A DNA stretch of 40,659 nucleotides from an uncultured Collinsella sp. (GTDB lineage: Bacteria; Actinomycetota; Coriobacteriia; Coriobacteriales; Coriobacteriaceae), in the NCBI GenBank assembly GCA_938005465.1, contig CALLNU010000003.1, forward strand, positions 1 through 40,659. Reading direction: 5' to 3'. The position numbers and the translations under genes were made by a program. Within the stretch, counting starts at the first letter, position 1. Each line of letters opens with the position of its first letter. The notes below the pieces were generated by a model that was not told where the DNA came from, did no database searches, and saw nothing but the letters and a program-made list of their open reading frames with translations. Shown here piece by piece: positions 1 through 8,376 of the stretch.

Positions 1-1
1 T

Positions 2-877
2 TTCTGCTGCCTCGGCGGTGAGGGCAGCCCGCTTGTGCTGATGGCACACGTAGACACGCTCGGCGGCATGATTTCCACAATCAAGCCGAACGGCCGCATC
101 ACGATCACGCCGATTGGCGGCTTGCGCGCCGAAAACTGCGAAGCGGAGAACTGCCGCATTTACTCGCGCTTCTCCGGCGTTTACAGCGGCACCTTGCAGC
201 TTTGCAATGCGTCGATCCACGTGAACGGCTCCTACGGTGAAAAGCTGCGCACATTTGAAACGACCGAGGTCGTGCTCGACGAGCCGGTAAAATCCGCCGA
301 TGATGTGCGCGCACTTGGCATTGAAGCGGGCGATTTCGTCTGCTTTGACCCGCGCACCGTCATCACGGAAAGCGGCTATATCAAGAGCCGTTTCCTCGAT
401 GATAAGCTCAGCGCCGCCATGCTGCTTGCGCTCGCAAAGGAGATCAAAGACAACAACCGCACTTTGAAGCGCAAGGTCTATCTGCACTTTACGGTGTATG
501 AGGAGGTCGGCCACGGTGCTTCCGCTTCCGTGCCGAACGATGCCGAAGAGCTCATCAGCGTAGACATGGGCTGCGTGGGCGACGACCTGGGCTGCACCGA
601 GCGCATGGTGTCGATTTGCGCCAAGGATTCGGGTGGCCCCTACAACTACGATCTGGTGACCACGCTGTCCAACATCGCGCGCGAGCTGGAGCTCGATTAC
701 GCCATCGATGTGTACCCGCACTACGGCTCCGACGTCGAGGCCACGCTCTCGGCCGGCTACGACATTCGCCATGGCCTGATCGGCCCCGGCGTGTACGCGA
801 GCCACAACTACGAGCGCAGCCACATGGACGGCGTGCGTAATACCTTTGAGCTGGTTCGCGCCTACGTACAGCGCTAG
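2..877 (+). CDS. M42 family metallopeptidase (glutamyl/lysyl aminopeptidase type), 5' end outside window
   Basis: The reading frame is open from base 2, so the start lies upstream. The visible 291 residues are the C-terminal majority of an M42 aminopeptidase, a cytosolic di-zinc exopeptidase that trims N-terminal residues from peptides and usually forms large tetrahedral complexes. Visible metal and catalytic motifs are LMAHVDTLG (first zinc His and Asp), RFLDDKLSAA (bridging Asp), YEEVGHGAS (catalytic Glu pair) and a late ASHNYERSH (last zinc His). The substrate cannot be read from the sequence. The gene ends in TAG and converges on mnmA across a 146-base gap that holds a long inverted repeat. 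Base use matches the neighbours. Family assignment is firm; the exact specificity is inferred. Confidence 0.88.
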   Translation, partial: FCCLGGEGSPLVLMAHVDTLGGMISTIKPNGRITITPIGGLRAENCEAENCRIYSRFSGVYSGTLQLCNASIHVNGSYGEKLRTFETTEVVLDEPVKSADDVRALGIEAGDFVCFDPRTVITESGYIKSRFLDDKLSAAMLLALAKEIKDNNRTLKRKVYLHFTVYEEVGHGASASVPNDAEELISVDMGCVGDDLGCTERMVSICAKDSGGPYNYDLVTTLSNIARELELDYAIDVYPHYGSDVEATLSAGYDIRHGLIGPGVYASHNYERSHMDGVRNTFELVRAYVQR

Positions 878-929
878 CAATGCAGCGGCCTCGGCTGACA
901 CAGCAGTACCGACCGAGGCCGTCCTCTCT

Positions 930-998
930 AAGTTGCGGTGAAATAGGGACTGTTTGGCGGTTTTAAACGCTTAAACAGTCCCTATTTCACCGCAAGTT
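930..998. repeat. Intergenic inverted repeat, 23-bp perfect arms
   Basis: The arms 933-955 and 973-995 are perfect reverse complements. Pairing continues outward for two more bases with one mismatch at 932/996. The 17-base loop contains a further GCG/CGC pairing. The element lies between the convergent ends of the M42 peptidase and mnmA, so it could serve as a bidirectional transcript end. The arm is nevertheless much longer than a normal terminator and has no strong T-tract. Its outer part, TTGCGGTG-AATAG, recurs at 12,022-12,084. Confidence 0.8.
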
Positions 999-1023
999 AT
1001 GGAGGGGATGGGGCGAGGTGCTG

Positions 1024-2124
1024 CTATTTGATGGCTGTCGTAACGGTGCCGCCGCCGAGGACGACGTCGCCGCGGTAGATTACGACGGCCTGGCCGGGGG
1101 CGATGGCTCGCTGCGGCTCGTCAAAAGTCAGCAGCATTTGTCCATCGGCGTCACGCGTAAGGGTCGCTGCCTGGTCTTTCTGACGGTAGCGGTACTTGGC
1201 GCCTACGCGAATGCCGCCGGCATCGAGCTCTGCCTCCATGCGCGCGTCCGGCGCGCTCCAGATCCAGTCGTTGGCCGTGAGGGCAGCGGCGGTCAGGTCC
1301 TCGGCCTCGCCCAGATGCACGGTGTTGTTGGCGGCGTCGACGCCCGTCACATACACGGGATGCGCCATCGCGACGCCCAGGCCCTTGCGCTGGCCGATGG
1401 TGTAGCGCAGCGCGCCGTTGTGGCGCCCGACCACGCTGTCGTCGCGCCATACAATATCGCCCGGCTCGGCGGCATGTCCGCAGCGGCGCTCGATATAGCC
1501 CGCATAATCGCCATCCGCGATAAAGCAGATATCCTCGCTCTCGGCCTTCTTGGCGTTTATGAAGCCCTGCTCGGCGGCAATGCGGCGAACGTCGCGCTCC
1601 TTGTCCAGCCCGGCCAGCGGAAAGATCGTGCGTGCCAGGCGTTCCTGCGTAAGCGAATACAAAAAGTAACTCTGGTCCTTTTTGGGGTCTTCTCCGCGAT
1701 GCAGCTGCCAGGTGCCGTCGGATGCCTGGCTTGTTTTGGCGTAATGGCCCGTGGCGATGTAGTCGCAGCCCATATCCAGCGCCGCATCGAGCAGCGCGCC
1801 AAACTTAATATGGCGGTTGCAGATGATGCACGGGTTGGGCGTCAACCCCTCCTGGTAGGCGGTCACGAAGCGCTCGATAACATTGCGGTCGAAGGTCTGC
1901 TGCAGATCGAGCACATGGTGGGGTATCCCCAGGTGCTCGGCGACGGCCTTTGCATCGGCGATGTCGCGGTCGACCTTGCTCATGCCCGTGACGGGATCGG
2001 GCGCGGGACAGGTGAGGCGCATGGTGGCGCCGACACATTCGTAGCCCTGGCTTTTGAGTAGGTACGCAGTCACGCTGGAATCGACGCCGCCGCTCATGGC
2101 GACGAGCACGCGCTTGTTGTGCAT
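1024..2124 (-). CDS. mnmA: tRNA 2-thiouridine(34) synthase MnmA
   Basis: MnmA adenylates U34 of tRNA-Lys, -Glu and -Gln and inserts sulfur delivered by a persulfide relay, in the cytosol. The 366-residue product has the usual family length. It begins MHNKRVLVAMSGGVDSS, with the ATP-pyrophosphatase PP-loop at residues 11-17. The catalytic Cys pair appears as NPCIICNRHIKFG (about residue 100) and ESEDICFI (about residue 200). The open frame extends 97 codons further upstream, but I place the start at the ATG at 2124 because AAGGAG precedes it and MHNKRVLVAMSGG is the normal N-terminus. A terminator hairpin lies immediately upstream of the ribosome site. cysK lies 179 bases upstream on the same strand and may supply sulfur indirectly through cysteine. 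Confidence 0.95.
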   Translation of the reverse strand: MHNKRVLVAMSGGVDSSVTAYLLKSQGYECVGATMRLTCPAPDPVTGMSKVDRDIADAKAVAEHLGIPHHVLDLQQTFDRNVIERFVTAYQEGLTPNPCIICNRHIKFGALLDAALDMGCDYIATGHYAKTSQASDGTWQLHRGEDPKKDQSYFLYSLTQERLARTIFPLAGLDKERDVRRIAAEQGFINAKKAESEDICFIADGDYAGYIERRCGHAAEPGDIVWRDDSVVGRHNGALRYTIGQRKGLGVAMAHPVYVTGVDAANNTVHLGEAEDLTAAALTANDWIWSAPDARMEAELDAGGIRVGAKYRYRQKDQAATLTRDADGQMLLTFDEPQRAIAPGQAVVIYRGDVVLGGGTVTTAIK

Positions 2125-2149
2125 GGGGAGGTTCTCCTTGGTGGCATGT

Positions 2150-2192
2150 GGCCAAAAAAGAAAAGCGGCGCGGGAGGCTGGTTCCGCGCCGC
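2150..2192 (-). terminator. Rho-independent terminator just before mnmA (possible attenuator)
   Basis: Read on the minus strand, GCGGCGCGG (2192-2184) pairs with CCGCGCCGC (2173-2165) around a 10-base loop. A T-rich run, TTTTCTTTTTT, follows and ends at about 2151. The mnmA ribosome site begins about 12 bases later. It would end the cysK transcript. Because it sits so close to mnmA, it could instead act as a readthrough or attenuation point in an mnmA leader. Confidence 0.75.
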
Positions 2193-2303
2193 AGACATTG
2201 TAGCAAGTTCGGACGACTCGTGGGACACCCTGATGGGATGGGATCAGGCTGCCGGGAGAGAGGAGACCGGTTCGTTCTGGGCTCAACCTATGGGCGATGG
2301 GCC

Positions 2304-3242
<939 letters not shown>

Positions 3243-3349
3243 GGTGAACCTCCAAAGTGTTCAAGTTGCTGGTTGCCGTGTGGTTTTACGGTGTGTGTAG
3301 CAGCGAAACCCACAAACCTTATGGGTTGTTCGTTTTGCTGTTGGCAAGC

Positions 3350-3378
3350 ATAGTAGACAGTAAAGCCTAGTAACGCAA
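3350..3378 (-). promoter_or_regulatory. Probable cysK promoter
   Basis: On the minus strand a TTGCGT -35 (3378-3373) and a TACTAT -10 (3355-3350) are separated by exactly 17 bases, leaving a leader of about 100 bases before cysK. A small stem, AACCCA/TGGGTT (3307-3327), lies in that leader and has no T-tract. Confidence 0.4.
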
Positions 3379-3495
3379 TAGGAAATAGAAGATTATTACG
3401 AGTCGATTAACCATCTTGACGGGAATGGGTATTTTCAAAACCAATTTTTCGGCTAGAATTTCTACGGACTAAATGACCGAAAGGCAGCACTATAC

Positions 3496-3924
3496 ATGTT
3501 GGTTTCTACTAAGGGCAGATATGCCCTGCGCGTTATGGTCGATCTGGCCGAGCACCAGGCGGCCGGTCGCATCCCGCTCAAAGAGATCGCGGCGCGACAG
3601 GGGATTTCCGAGAAATATCTCGAGAACATCTTGGCTACGCTCGTACGTGCCAACATGCTCTCGGGCATGCGTGGCAAGGGCGGCGGCTACGTGCTCACGC
3701 GCCCGCCCGAGCAGTACACGGTGGGCGAGATCTTGCGCCTGACCGAGGGCAGCCTGGCGCCGGTCGCCTGCCTGGATGGCGACTGCAAGGGCTGCTCACG
3801 TTCGGATGAGTGCCCCACGCTCGACGTGTGGAAGAACCTGGACAAGCTCATCAACGACTACCTCGACGGTGTGACGCTCGATCAGCTTGTCGCTCCCAAC
3901 CATGGCTACGACTACGTCATCTAA
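3496..3924 (+). CDS. Rrf2 family transcriptional regulator with IscR-like cysteines
   Basis: The 142 residues start MLVSTKGRYALRVMVDLA, the typical Rrf2 winged-helix N-terminus, followed by the HTH (KEIAARQGISEKYLENIL) and the wing (RGKGGGYVLTRP). Cysteines at 92, 97, 100 and 106 lie where IscR carries its [2Fe-2S] ligands, so cluster sensing is likely although the spacing is not identical to E. coli IscR. The gene is divergent from cysK across 253 bases and may control it. A TAGAAT -10-like box is at 3454-3459. The ribosome site (AAAGG, about 12 bases before ATG) is weak. A strong bidirectional terminator follows. Family is firm; the target and cluster are inferred. Confidence 0.9.
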   Translation: MLVSTKGRYALRVMVDLAEHQAAGRIPLKEIAARQGISEKYLENILATLVRANMLSGMRGKGGGYVLTRPPEQYTVGEILRLTEGSLAPVACLDGDCKGCSRSDECPTLDVWKNLDKLINDYLDGVTLDQLVAPNHGYDYVI

Positions 3925-3992
3925 CCCACACCTGCATTTGGGGACGGGGTAGAAATGGTAGATTCTCTCGCCCTTTGAAACTTGGCAAATAA

Positions 3993-4029
3993 GAAGGCCG
4001 CCCATTTTTGCGATGGGCGGCCTTCGTTT
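3993..4029. terminator. Strong bidirectional terminator between convergent genes
   Basis: A 13-bp perfect stem, GAAGGCCGCCCAT (3993-4005) with ATGGGCGGCCTTC (4013-4025), encloses a 7-base loop and is followed by GTTTTA on the plus strand. It separates the Rrf2 gene from the convergent holin-like gene and can serve both. Confidence 0.85.
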
Positions 4030-4065
4030 TAGGCTGTTGAGACGGGCACGGCCGGAATGGCCGTT

Positions 4066-4431
4066 TTAGCCCTCGGCGATGCTGTCGAGAATGCTGCGCA
4101 TGATGGATACCAGGATGCTGCCCATAAAGGCCGATCCAAAGCTGGCGATGGAGATGCCGACGCCCAGCAGGTTGACCGACAGGTAACTCGCGAGCTCAAG
4201 CATAAAGCTGTTGACGACAAGCTGGAAAATGCCCAGCGTAATGATCGTGAGCGGCAGCGAGATGACCGTGAGGAACGGTTTGACGAACGAATCGACAATG
4301 TTCAGGAACAGTCCCACAAAGGCAAAGCAGACCCAGGTCTCGGCAAAGCCGAAGGGTTGGATACCGGGGACGAGGAACGTGGCGATCGCGATGGCGATCG
4401 AGGTGAAGAGCCAGTTAAGCATAAAGCGCAT
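4066..4431 (-). CDS. Phage holin family (Phage_holin_4_2 type) membrane protein
   Basis: A 121-residue, almost wholly hydrophobic protein with about four membrane helices. They run roughly over residues 4-24 (LNWLFTSIAIAIATFLVPGI), 32-50, 55-80 and 88-112. The FVGLFLNIVDSFVKPFLTVISLPLTIITLG stretch is characteristic of the small PF04020-type proteins common in Gram-positive chromosomes. Despite the name, these are usually housekeeping membrane proteins of unknown role and there is no phage context here. The start ATG at 4431 is preceded by AAAGGA at 8 bases. It is transcribed alone. Confidence 0.8.
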   Translation of the reverse strand: MRFMLNWLFTSIAIAIATFLVPGIQPFGFAETWVCFAFVGLFLNIVDSFVKPFLTVISLPLTIITLGIFQLVVNSFMLELASYLSVNLLGVGISIASFGSAFMGSILVSIMRSILDSIAEG

Positions 4432-4619
4432 GGCGTGAATCCTTTCTTGCGCCGGGATTGCTGGCGTCGCGTGAAGCGGCTTACGGCGGCGACCTGGATG
4501 GTTGCGCGGGCGCGCCGCGGTGTTTGGGCGCCCATTGTCTCAAATATTCGTGGAGCTTACGTGCGCATATGGTTTCTAAACGGCGTTCGTCCTGAAAAAC
4601 GCGCCGCTGGCAGAGAGTC

Positions 4620-4650
4620 TTGTCGCTTTAGTTTGGTGGTGTGCTACACT
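4620..4650 (+). promoter_or_regulatory. Probable promoter of the YerC/TrpR-like gene
   Basis: TGCTACACT (4642-4650) is an extended -10 box (TG-n-TACACT). A TTGTCG -35-like hexamer at 4620-4625 has a long 19-base spacer. A transcript would start near 4657 at a small GGGCAA/TTGCCC hairpin (4656-4679). The rest of the 324-base gap 4432-4755 shows nothing else I recognise. Confidence 0.35.
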
Positions 4651-4701
4651 GCTACGGGCAAAAGCCACAGGCGTTGCCCTATTGCATAGAACGGGTGAAC
4701 G

Positions 4702-4752
4702 ATGCCCGATGTCAGTATCAACTTCGATGCCTTTTGGCGGGTTTGGCGGTGA
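4702..4752 (+). CDS. Candidate 16-residue leader peptide with two Trp codons
   Basis: ATG at 4702 opens a 16-codon frame (MPDVSINFDAFWRVWR) ending in TGA at 4750-4752, one codon before and in frame with the YerC/TrpR-like start. GGTGA lies 3 bases ahead as a possible ribosome contact. The two Trp codons near the end, and the adjacency to a TrpR-family gene, suggest a sensing or coupling leader. No clear antiterminator/terminator pair was found. It may be chance, since the frame is very short. Confidence 0.25.
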   Translation: MPDVSINFDAFWRVWR

Positions 4753-4755
4753 TCG

Positions 4756-5055
4756 ATGAATATCGAGAACATGTTTGACAAGCCTGATGTCAAGCAGCTG
4801 GTCCACGCATTTAGCCTTTTGGACGACGAGAAGGATATCCAAGCGTTTTTGACCGATATCTGCACGCCGCGCGAGATTTGCGACCTTTCTCAGCGTTTGC
4901 AGGTTGCGCGCTATTTGGACGAGGGCGAGCCTTATGTTGAGGTTCAGGCCCGTACCGGCGCTTCGTCCACCACGGTGAGCCGCGTGTCCAAGGCGCTGAA
5001 CGGCGAGTACGGTGGCTACCGCAAGATCCTCATTAAGTTGGAGGATGGCGAGTAG
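4756..5055 (+). CDS. YerC/YecD family TrpR-related protein
   Basis: A 99-residue helical DNA-binding protein of the TrpR superfamily, YerC/YecD branch. The core reads FLTDICTPREICDLSQRLQVARYLDEGEPY, followed by the HTH with the signature TGASSTTVSRVSKAL. In the family this binds DNA as a dimer; TrpR senses tryptophan, but the ligand of the YerC branch is not established. The start at 4756 follows GGCGGTGATC, a good match to the extended ribosome site that overlaps the stop of an upstream 16-codon frame. The gene stands alone between its own promoter and a terminator at 5082. Confidence 0.88.
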   Translation: MNIENMFDKPDVKQLVHAFSLLDDEKDIQAFLTDICTPREICDLSQRLQVARYLDEGEPYVEVQARTGASSTTVSRVSKALNGEYGGYRKILIKLEDGE

Positions 5056-5081
5056 GCCAGCGACAACATTGAATTACGAAG

Positions 5082-5108
5082 AACCGTCCCTCCGGGGGCG
5101 GTTTTTTG
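5082..5108 (+). terminator. Rho-independent terminator after the YerC-like gene
   Basis: AACCGTCCC (5082-5090) pairs with GGGGCGGTT (5095-5103) around a 4-base loop and runs into TTTTTT. It sits 26 bases after the stop codon. Its 3' half merges into the left arm of the following inverted repeat. Confidence 0.8.
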
Positions 5109-5194
5109 ATCCCTTGGGGACGGAGGAAAACGAATCACCGGGTTAGACTGACCCCCTCTGTGATCCATTTTCCTCCGTCCTCAAGGATCAAAAC
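5101..5194. repeat. Intergenic inverted repeat upstream of addB
   Basis: The left arm 5101-5138 and right arm 5160-5194 are imperfect reverse complements, sharing GACGGAGGAAAA, GATCC and ATCAC blocks with a few gaps. They enclose a loop of about 21 bases. The TTGGGGACGG word in the left arm also occurs at about 3938 and, in a variant, at 16,016. The element lies between the terminator and the addB start. Confidence 0.7.
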
Positions 5195-5274
5195 TGTTGG
5201 CGTGGGGCAAATCTGTCCGCTTGGGCGGGTAGGATGGATGCATTGATTATTGCGAACAGTTTGAGCGGAGGACC

Positions 5275-8200
5275 ATGCCTGTTCGAATCTATACCACCAA
5301 TGCCGGCACGGATTTGAGCGATGCCGAGGCGGCGCTACTGGCCGACCTGGTTGCCCGCCACGGGCGCGCTGTTCTGTTGGCGCCAACATTTGCCGAGCTC
5401 GACCTGTGCCGCCATGATGCGGCGGAAGCCGGGGTTTCACTGGGTGTCGACTACAAGACACCCGCATCGTGGCTTCGCTCGCTTTGGGAGCTTTTGGGCG
5501 ACGGGCGCGGTTTCGTCGACAACCTGCAACGTCAGATGCTGTTTTCGGATATGATTGCCCGCCGCGACGATGCCGACCTGCAGCCGCTTTCGCGTAGCCA
5601 GGGCACGGTGCGCATGCTCGCGCGCATGGCCCGCGATGTGCTGCCGGGTGTGGCGGGGACGACGGCCGAGCGATGCGGTGGCAACAATTGCCAGCCTGAG
5701 CCAAAAAGCGATGCCGAGGCTCGTGTGTTTGAGCTTTTGCGTGCCTACGCGGGCGGTTTGGACCGTCGAGATATGGTCGAGCCCTGCGAGGCAGCCGACA
5801 TTATGGCCGGTGCCCTGGCCGATAGCCTGCCGGCGTGCGCCCGCGCCGTATGCGTGCGCGGTACCACGTCGTTTACGCACGGTCTACTCGAGCTGCTGTC
5901 TGCCGTGGCGAACAATGGGGGAGAGGTCGTCGCGCTGCTTGCCCGCGAGCAGGCGGCGATGCGCGAGGAGCTTGCCACGGCATTTGATGCCCGCGGTGTG
6001 CTGTTTGAGATCGCGCCGCTGGGGGAGGACGCCGTCGCGTCTGATGTCGCTTGCGGGGCCGCCGCTCAGCCTGCCTTTATTGAGGTCGCCGGCCCCCATG
6101 CCCGTGCTCATGTCTATGCGGACGCCATCGATAAGTTGGTGAAAGCGCACAAGGAGTCCAAGGCCGATAAAGCTACTGCAACGCCCGCCGACCCCGTGCG
6201 CGTGCTCGTCGTTTCTGCCCGGGCACCCCAGCTGTTCGGCGAGCTCGCCGCCCGTTTGGCGGCGCGTCACATTGCGGCCGAGACGACTGAGTTCACGGCG
6301 TTTTCCCAGTCCATCGCGGGCAGGCAGTTTACGGCGCTCGCCAACCTGATCGAGCGTATGAAAGCCGCCGACGAGGGCACCGCTTCCAAGACTGAGTGGT
6401 GGCCCGCGCCGGAGCTTACCGACTGGATCTACAGTCCGCTTTCGGGCGCTGATGCCGTCAATGCCCGTACCTTCGATAAGAATATGCGTCTCTCGCGCAG
6501 CAAGACTACCGCGGGCGTCAAGAGCCTACTGCAGAGCGTTCAGGGCCAGGTGAGGGGCGCGCGCAAGGCGACGAGCGACGATAACTGGTTTAAGAACGTA
6601 CCGTGTGTGGTCTCGGACGTGTTCCAGGCGCTGTGGCGTGACAAGCCCGTGACGGCGCTTAAGGCCATGCTTGCCGTTGCCGAGGCGTTGCCCGATCGCG
6701 CTCTAGGCGGCCTTGACGGCCAGGCCCGTCGCCAGGCAGAGACGGCTTTGCTGCGCCATGCCATCGACATCCTTATGAACGATGCTCGCGCGCTCGACGT
6801 GTCGCAGGCCGCGACCGTGCCGGTTCTCGACGGCGTTCGAACCAAGGTGGACAAGCGCAGTACCGCCTACGATTACGAGACCTATGAGGTCGATCGCACA
6901 CCACGAGCACAAGTGCGCTTCGCGTCGCTTGCCGATGCGTCGGTTCTTCGCCCTGGCAGCTACGATGCCGTGCTGTTTGCCGATGTCGACCTGGACAGCT
7001 ATCCGCTTTCGCACGAAGAGGGCCCGCTTGCCACGTTGACAGCCGAGCTGCGCCGCGACGGCGTGTCTTTGGAGCCCGCTGCCCTGCTGCGCGTGCGCTT
7101 TGGCCGTGCGATGCAGGCGGCGAGCGGTCCGGTCGCGCTCGCCCGTGTGACGCACGATCGCCAGGCACGCGAGTGCTACCCGGCAGCCGTATGGACCGAG
7201 CTGTGGGCACATGCCGAGGCCGCTGGCGCTGCCAAGCCCATGCGCGTGGGCGAGGGCGATATCATCGCCGACTTTGATCCCGCGGCAGGTGAAGGCCTCA
7301 AGCGCGAGCGCGTGACCTGTGAAGCCCCTCAGCATCTGAGTGCCGAGGCCGTGCCGTATTTGGTCCTGCGCCGTCGCGATGGCGAGGGTGAGGACGCGCC
7401 GCTCGTGCCGCGTCTGACGTCCGCCTCGCAGATCGAGGCCTATTCGACCTGCCCGCTATGCTGGTTCGTCTCGTACCGCGTGAAGCCCCAGTCGATCGAC
7501 GCGGGCTTTGGCAACATGGAAAAGGGCAACTTTGTCCACGACGTGCTGGAGCATCTGCATGCCCGTCTGCCCCAAGAGGGCATGGAGCGCGTGACGCCCG
7601 AGAATCTGCCGCGCGCACAGGAGCTGCTGCACGAGGTCTTTGACGAGACCTTGGCCGAGCACGCCGGCAAGCGCGGCACGGAGGGCCCGCTGGTGCCGCT
7701 CTCTGCGGTGGAGGAACGCCAGGTGGCCGAGATCTTGCCGCAGCTGGAGGGTGTGCTTGCCTACGAGTCCGAGGCACTTGCCCCCTTTGCCCCGCGCTAC
7801 CTGGAGTTCGCCTTCAACGAGCTCAAGGTCGAGTATGCCGGTTGGCCGCTTGGCGGGCGCATCGACCGCGTGGACGTGGACGCCGAGAATCGTGCCGTGG
7901 TGATCGACTACAAGCATCGCACGGGCGTTGAGGAGTTTAAGCTCGCCGACCCCACGGTGCGCGACGAGGAATCGGGCACGGCGCCCATCGACGATCCGCG
8001 CTGGTTGCCACCACATACCCAAACGCTCATCTACGCCCAGGCCATGCGCCGGGCGCTGGATTTGGACACCCGCGCGGCGCTCTACTTTTCGACCAAGGGC
8101 GGCAAGCCGGCGTTGCGCGGTGCCGCGAGCGCCGAGCTGCTCGAGGAAGAGCGCGGCGACGGTCGCATCCCGGGCCTTAAGAAAGGTTTCCCCGGCGAGG

Positions 8201-8373
8201 GTGGCAGCATGGACTTCGACGCCCTGCTCGATCGCGTTGAGGCCGGCATCGCCGAGCGCCTGCGCGAGCTCGAGGCAGGCAACGTTGCCGCCGTCGACCC
8301 GACGTCGGCTCAGGCCGCGCATGCGCGCTGCTCGTATAACCACGAAGGAACGTTTGTAAGGAGGAACGTGTAG
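5275..8373 (+). CDS. addB: AddB-like PD-(D/E)XK nuclease / inactive helicase subunit
   Basis: At 1,032 residues this is the expected partner of the adjacent AddA-like protein in double-strand-break end resection. The N-terminal half resembles the AddB/RexB helicase-like fold but has no Walker A motif: the region reads GRAVLLAPTFAELD where a P-loop could be. The C-terminal nuclease shows ASQIEAYSTCPLCWF (about 720), NFVHDVLEHL, GGRIDRVD (about 861) and AVVIDYKHR (about 877), the PD-(D/E)XK core. AddB Fe-S clusters use one Cys before the nuclease and three near the C-terminus; only one C-terminal Cys (about 1019) is seen. The ATG at 5275 follows GGAGG. The addA start is 3 bases after the stop, so the two are surely co-expressed. 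Confidence 0.85.
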   Translation: MPVRIYTTNAGTDLSDAEAALLADLVARHGRAVLLAPTFAELDLCRHDAAEAGVSLGVDYKTPASWLRSLWELLGDGRGFVDNLQRQMLFSDMIARRDDADLQPLSRSQGTVRMLARMARDVLPGVAGTTAERCGGNNCQPEPKSDAEARVFELLRAYAGGLDRRDMVEPCEAADIMAGALADSLPACARAVCVRGTTSFTHGLLELLSAVANNGGEVVALLAREQAAMREELATAFDARGVLFEIAPLGEDAVASDVACGAAAQPAFIEVAGPHARAHVYADAIDKLVKAHKESKADKATATPADPVRVLVVSARAPQLFGELAARLAARHIAAETTEFTAFSQSIAGRQFTALANLIERMKAADEGTASKTEWWPAPELTDWIYSPLSGADAVNARTFDKNMRLSRSKTTAGVKSLLQSVQGQVRGARKATSDDNWFKNVPCVVSDVFQALWRDKPVTALKAMLAVAEALPDRALGGLDGQARRQAETALLRHAIDILMNDARALDVSQAATVPVLDGVRTKVDKRSTAYDYETYEVDRTPRAQVRFASLADASVLRPGSYDAVLFADVDLDSYPLSHEEGPLATLTAELRRDGVSLEPAALLRVRFGRAMQAASGPVALARVTHDRQARECYPAAVWTELWAHAEAAGAAKPMRVGEGDIIADFDPAAGEGLKRERVTCEAPQHLSAEAVPYLVLRRRDGEGEDAPLVPRLTSASQIEAYSTCPLCWFVSYRVKPQSIDAGFGNMEKGNFVHDVLEHLHARLPQEGMERVTPENLPRAQELLHEVFDETLAEHAGKRGTEGPLVPLSAVEERQVAEILPQLEGVLAYESEALAPFAPRYLEFAFNELKVEYAGWPLGGRIDRVDVDAENRAVVIDYKHRTGVEEFKLADPTVRDEESGTAPIDDPRWLPPHTQTLIYAQAMRRALDLDTRAALYFSTKGGKPALRGAASAELLEEERGDGRIPGLKKGFPGEGGSMDFDALLDRVEAGIAERLRELEAGNVAAVDPTSAQAAHARCSYNHEGTFVRRNV

Positions 8374-8376
8374 ACC

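Noticed and set aside
1018..2061. Long plus-strand open frame across mnmA (347 codons)
   Set aside because: It is the antisense shadow of mnmA. It has no ribosome site and no family resemblance, and GC-rich DNA gives many such frames.
3243..3495. T-box or SAM-type leader before cysK
   Set aside because: No T-box core (GGTGGNACCGCG-like) or SAM motif. Only a small 6-bp stem is seen.
4066..4431. Prophage remnant suggested by the holin-like gene
   Set aside because: The family is common in chromosomes outside phages, and no other phage gene is present.
5245..5265. GCGAACAGTTTGAGC upstream of addB as a LexA box
   Set aside because: Only the left half-site fits. The right half lacks GTTC, unlike the clear box before ruvC.
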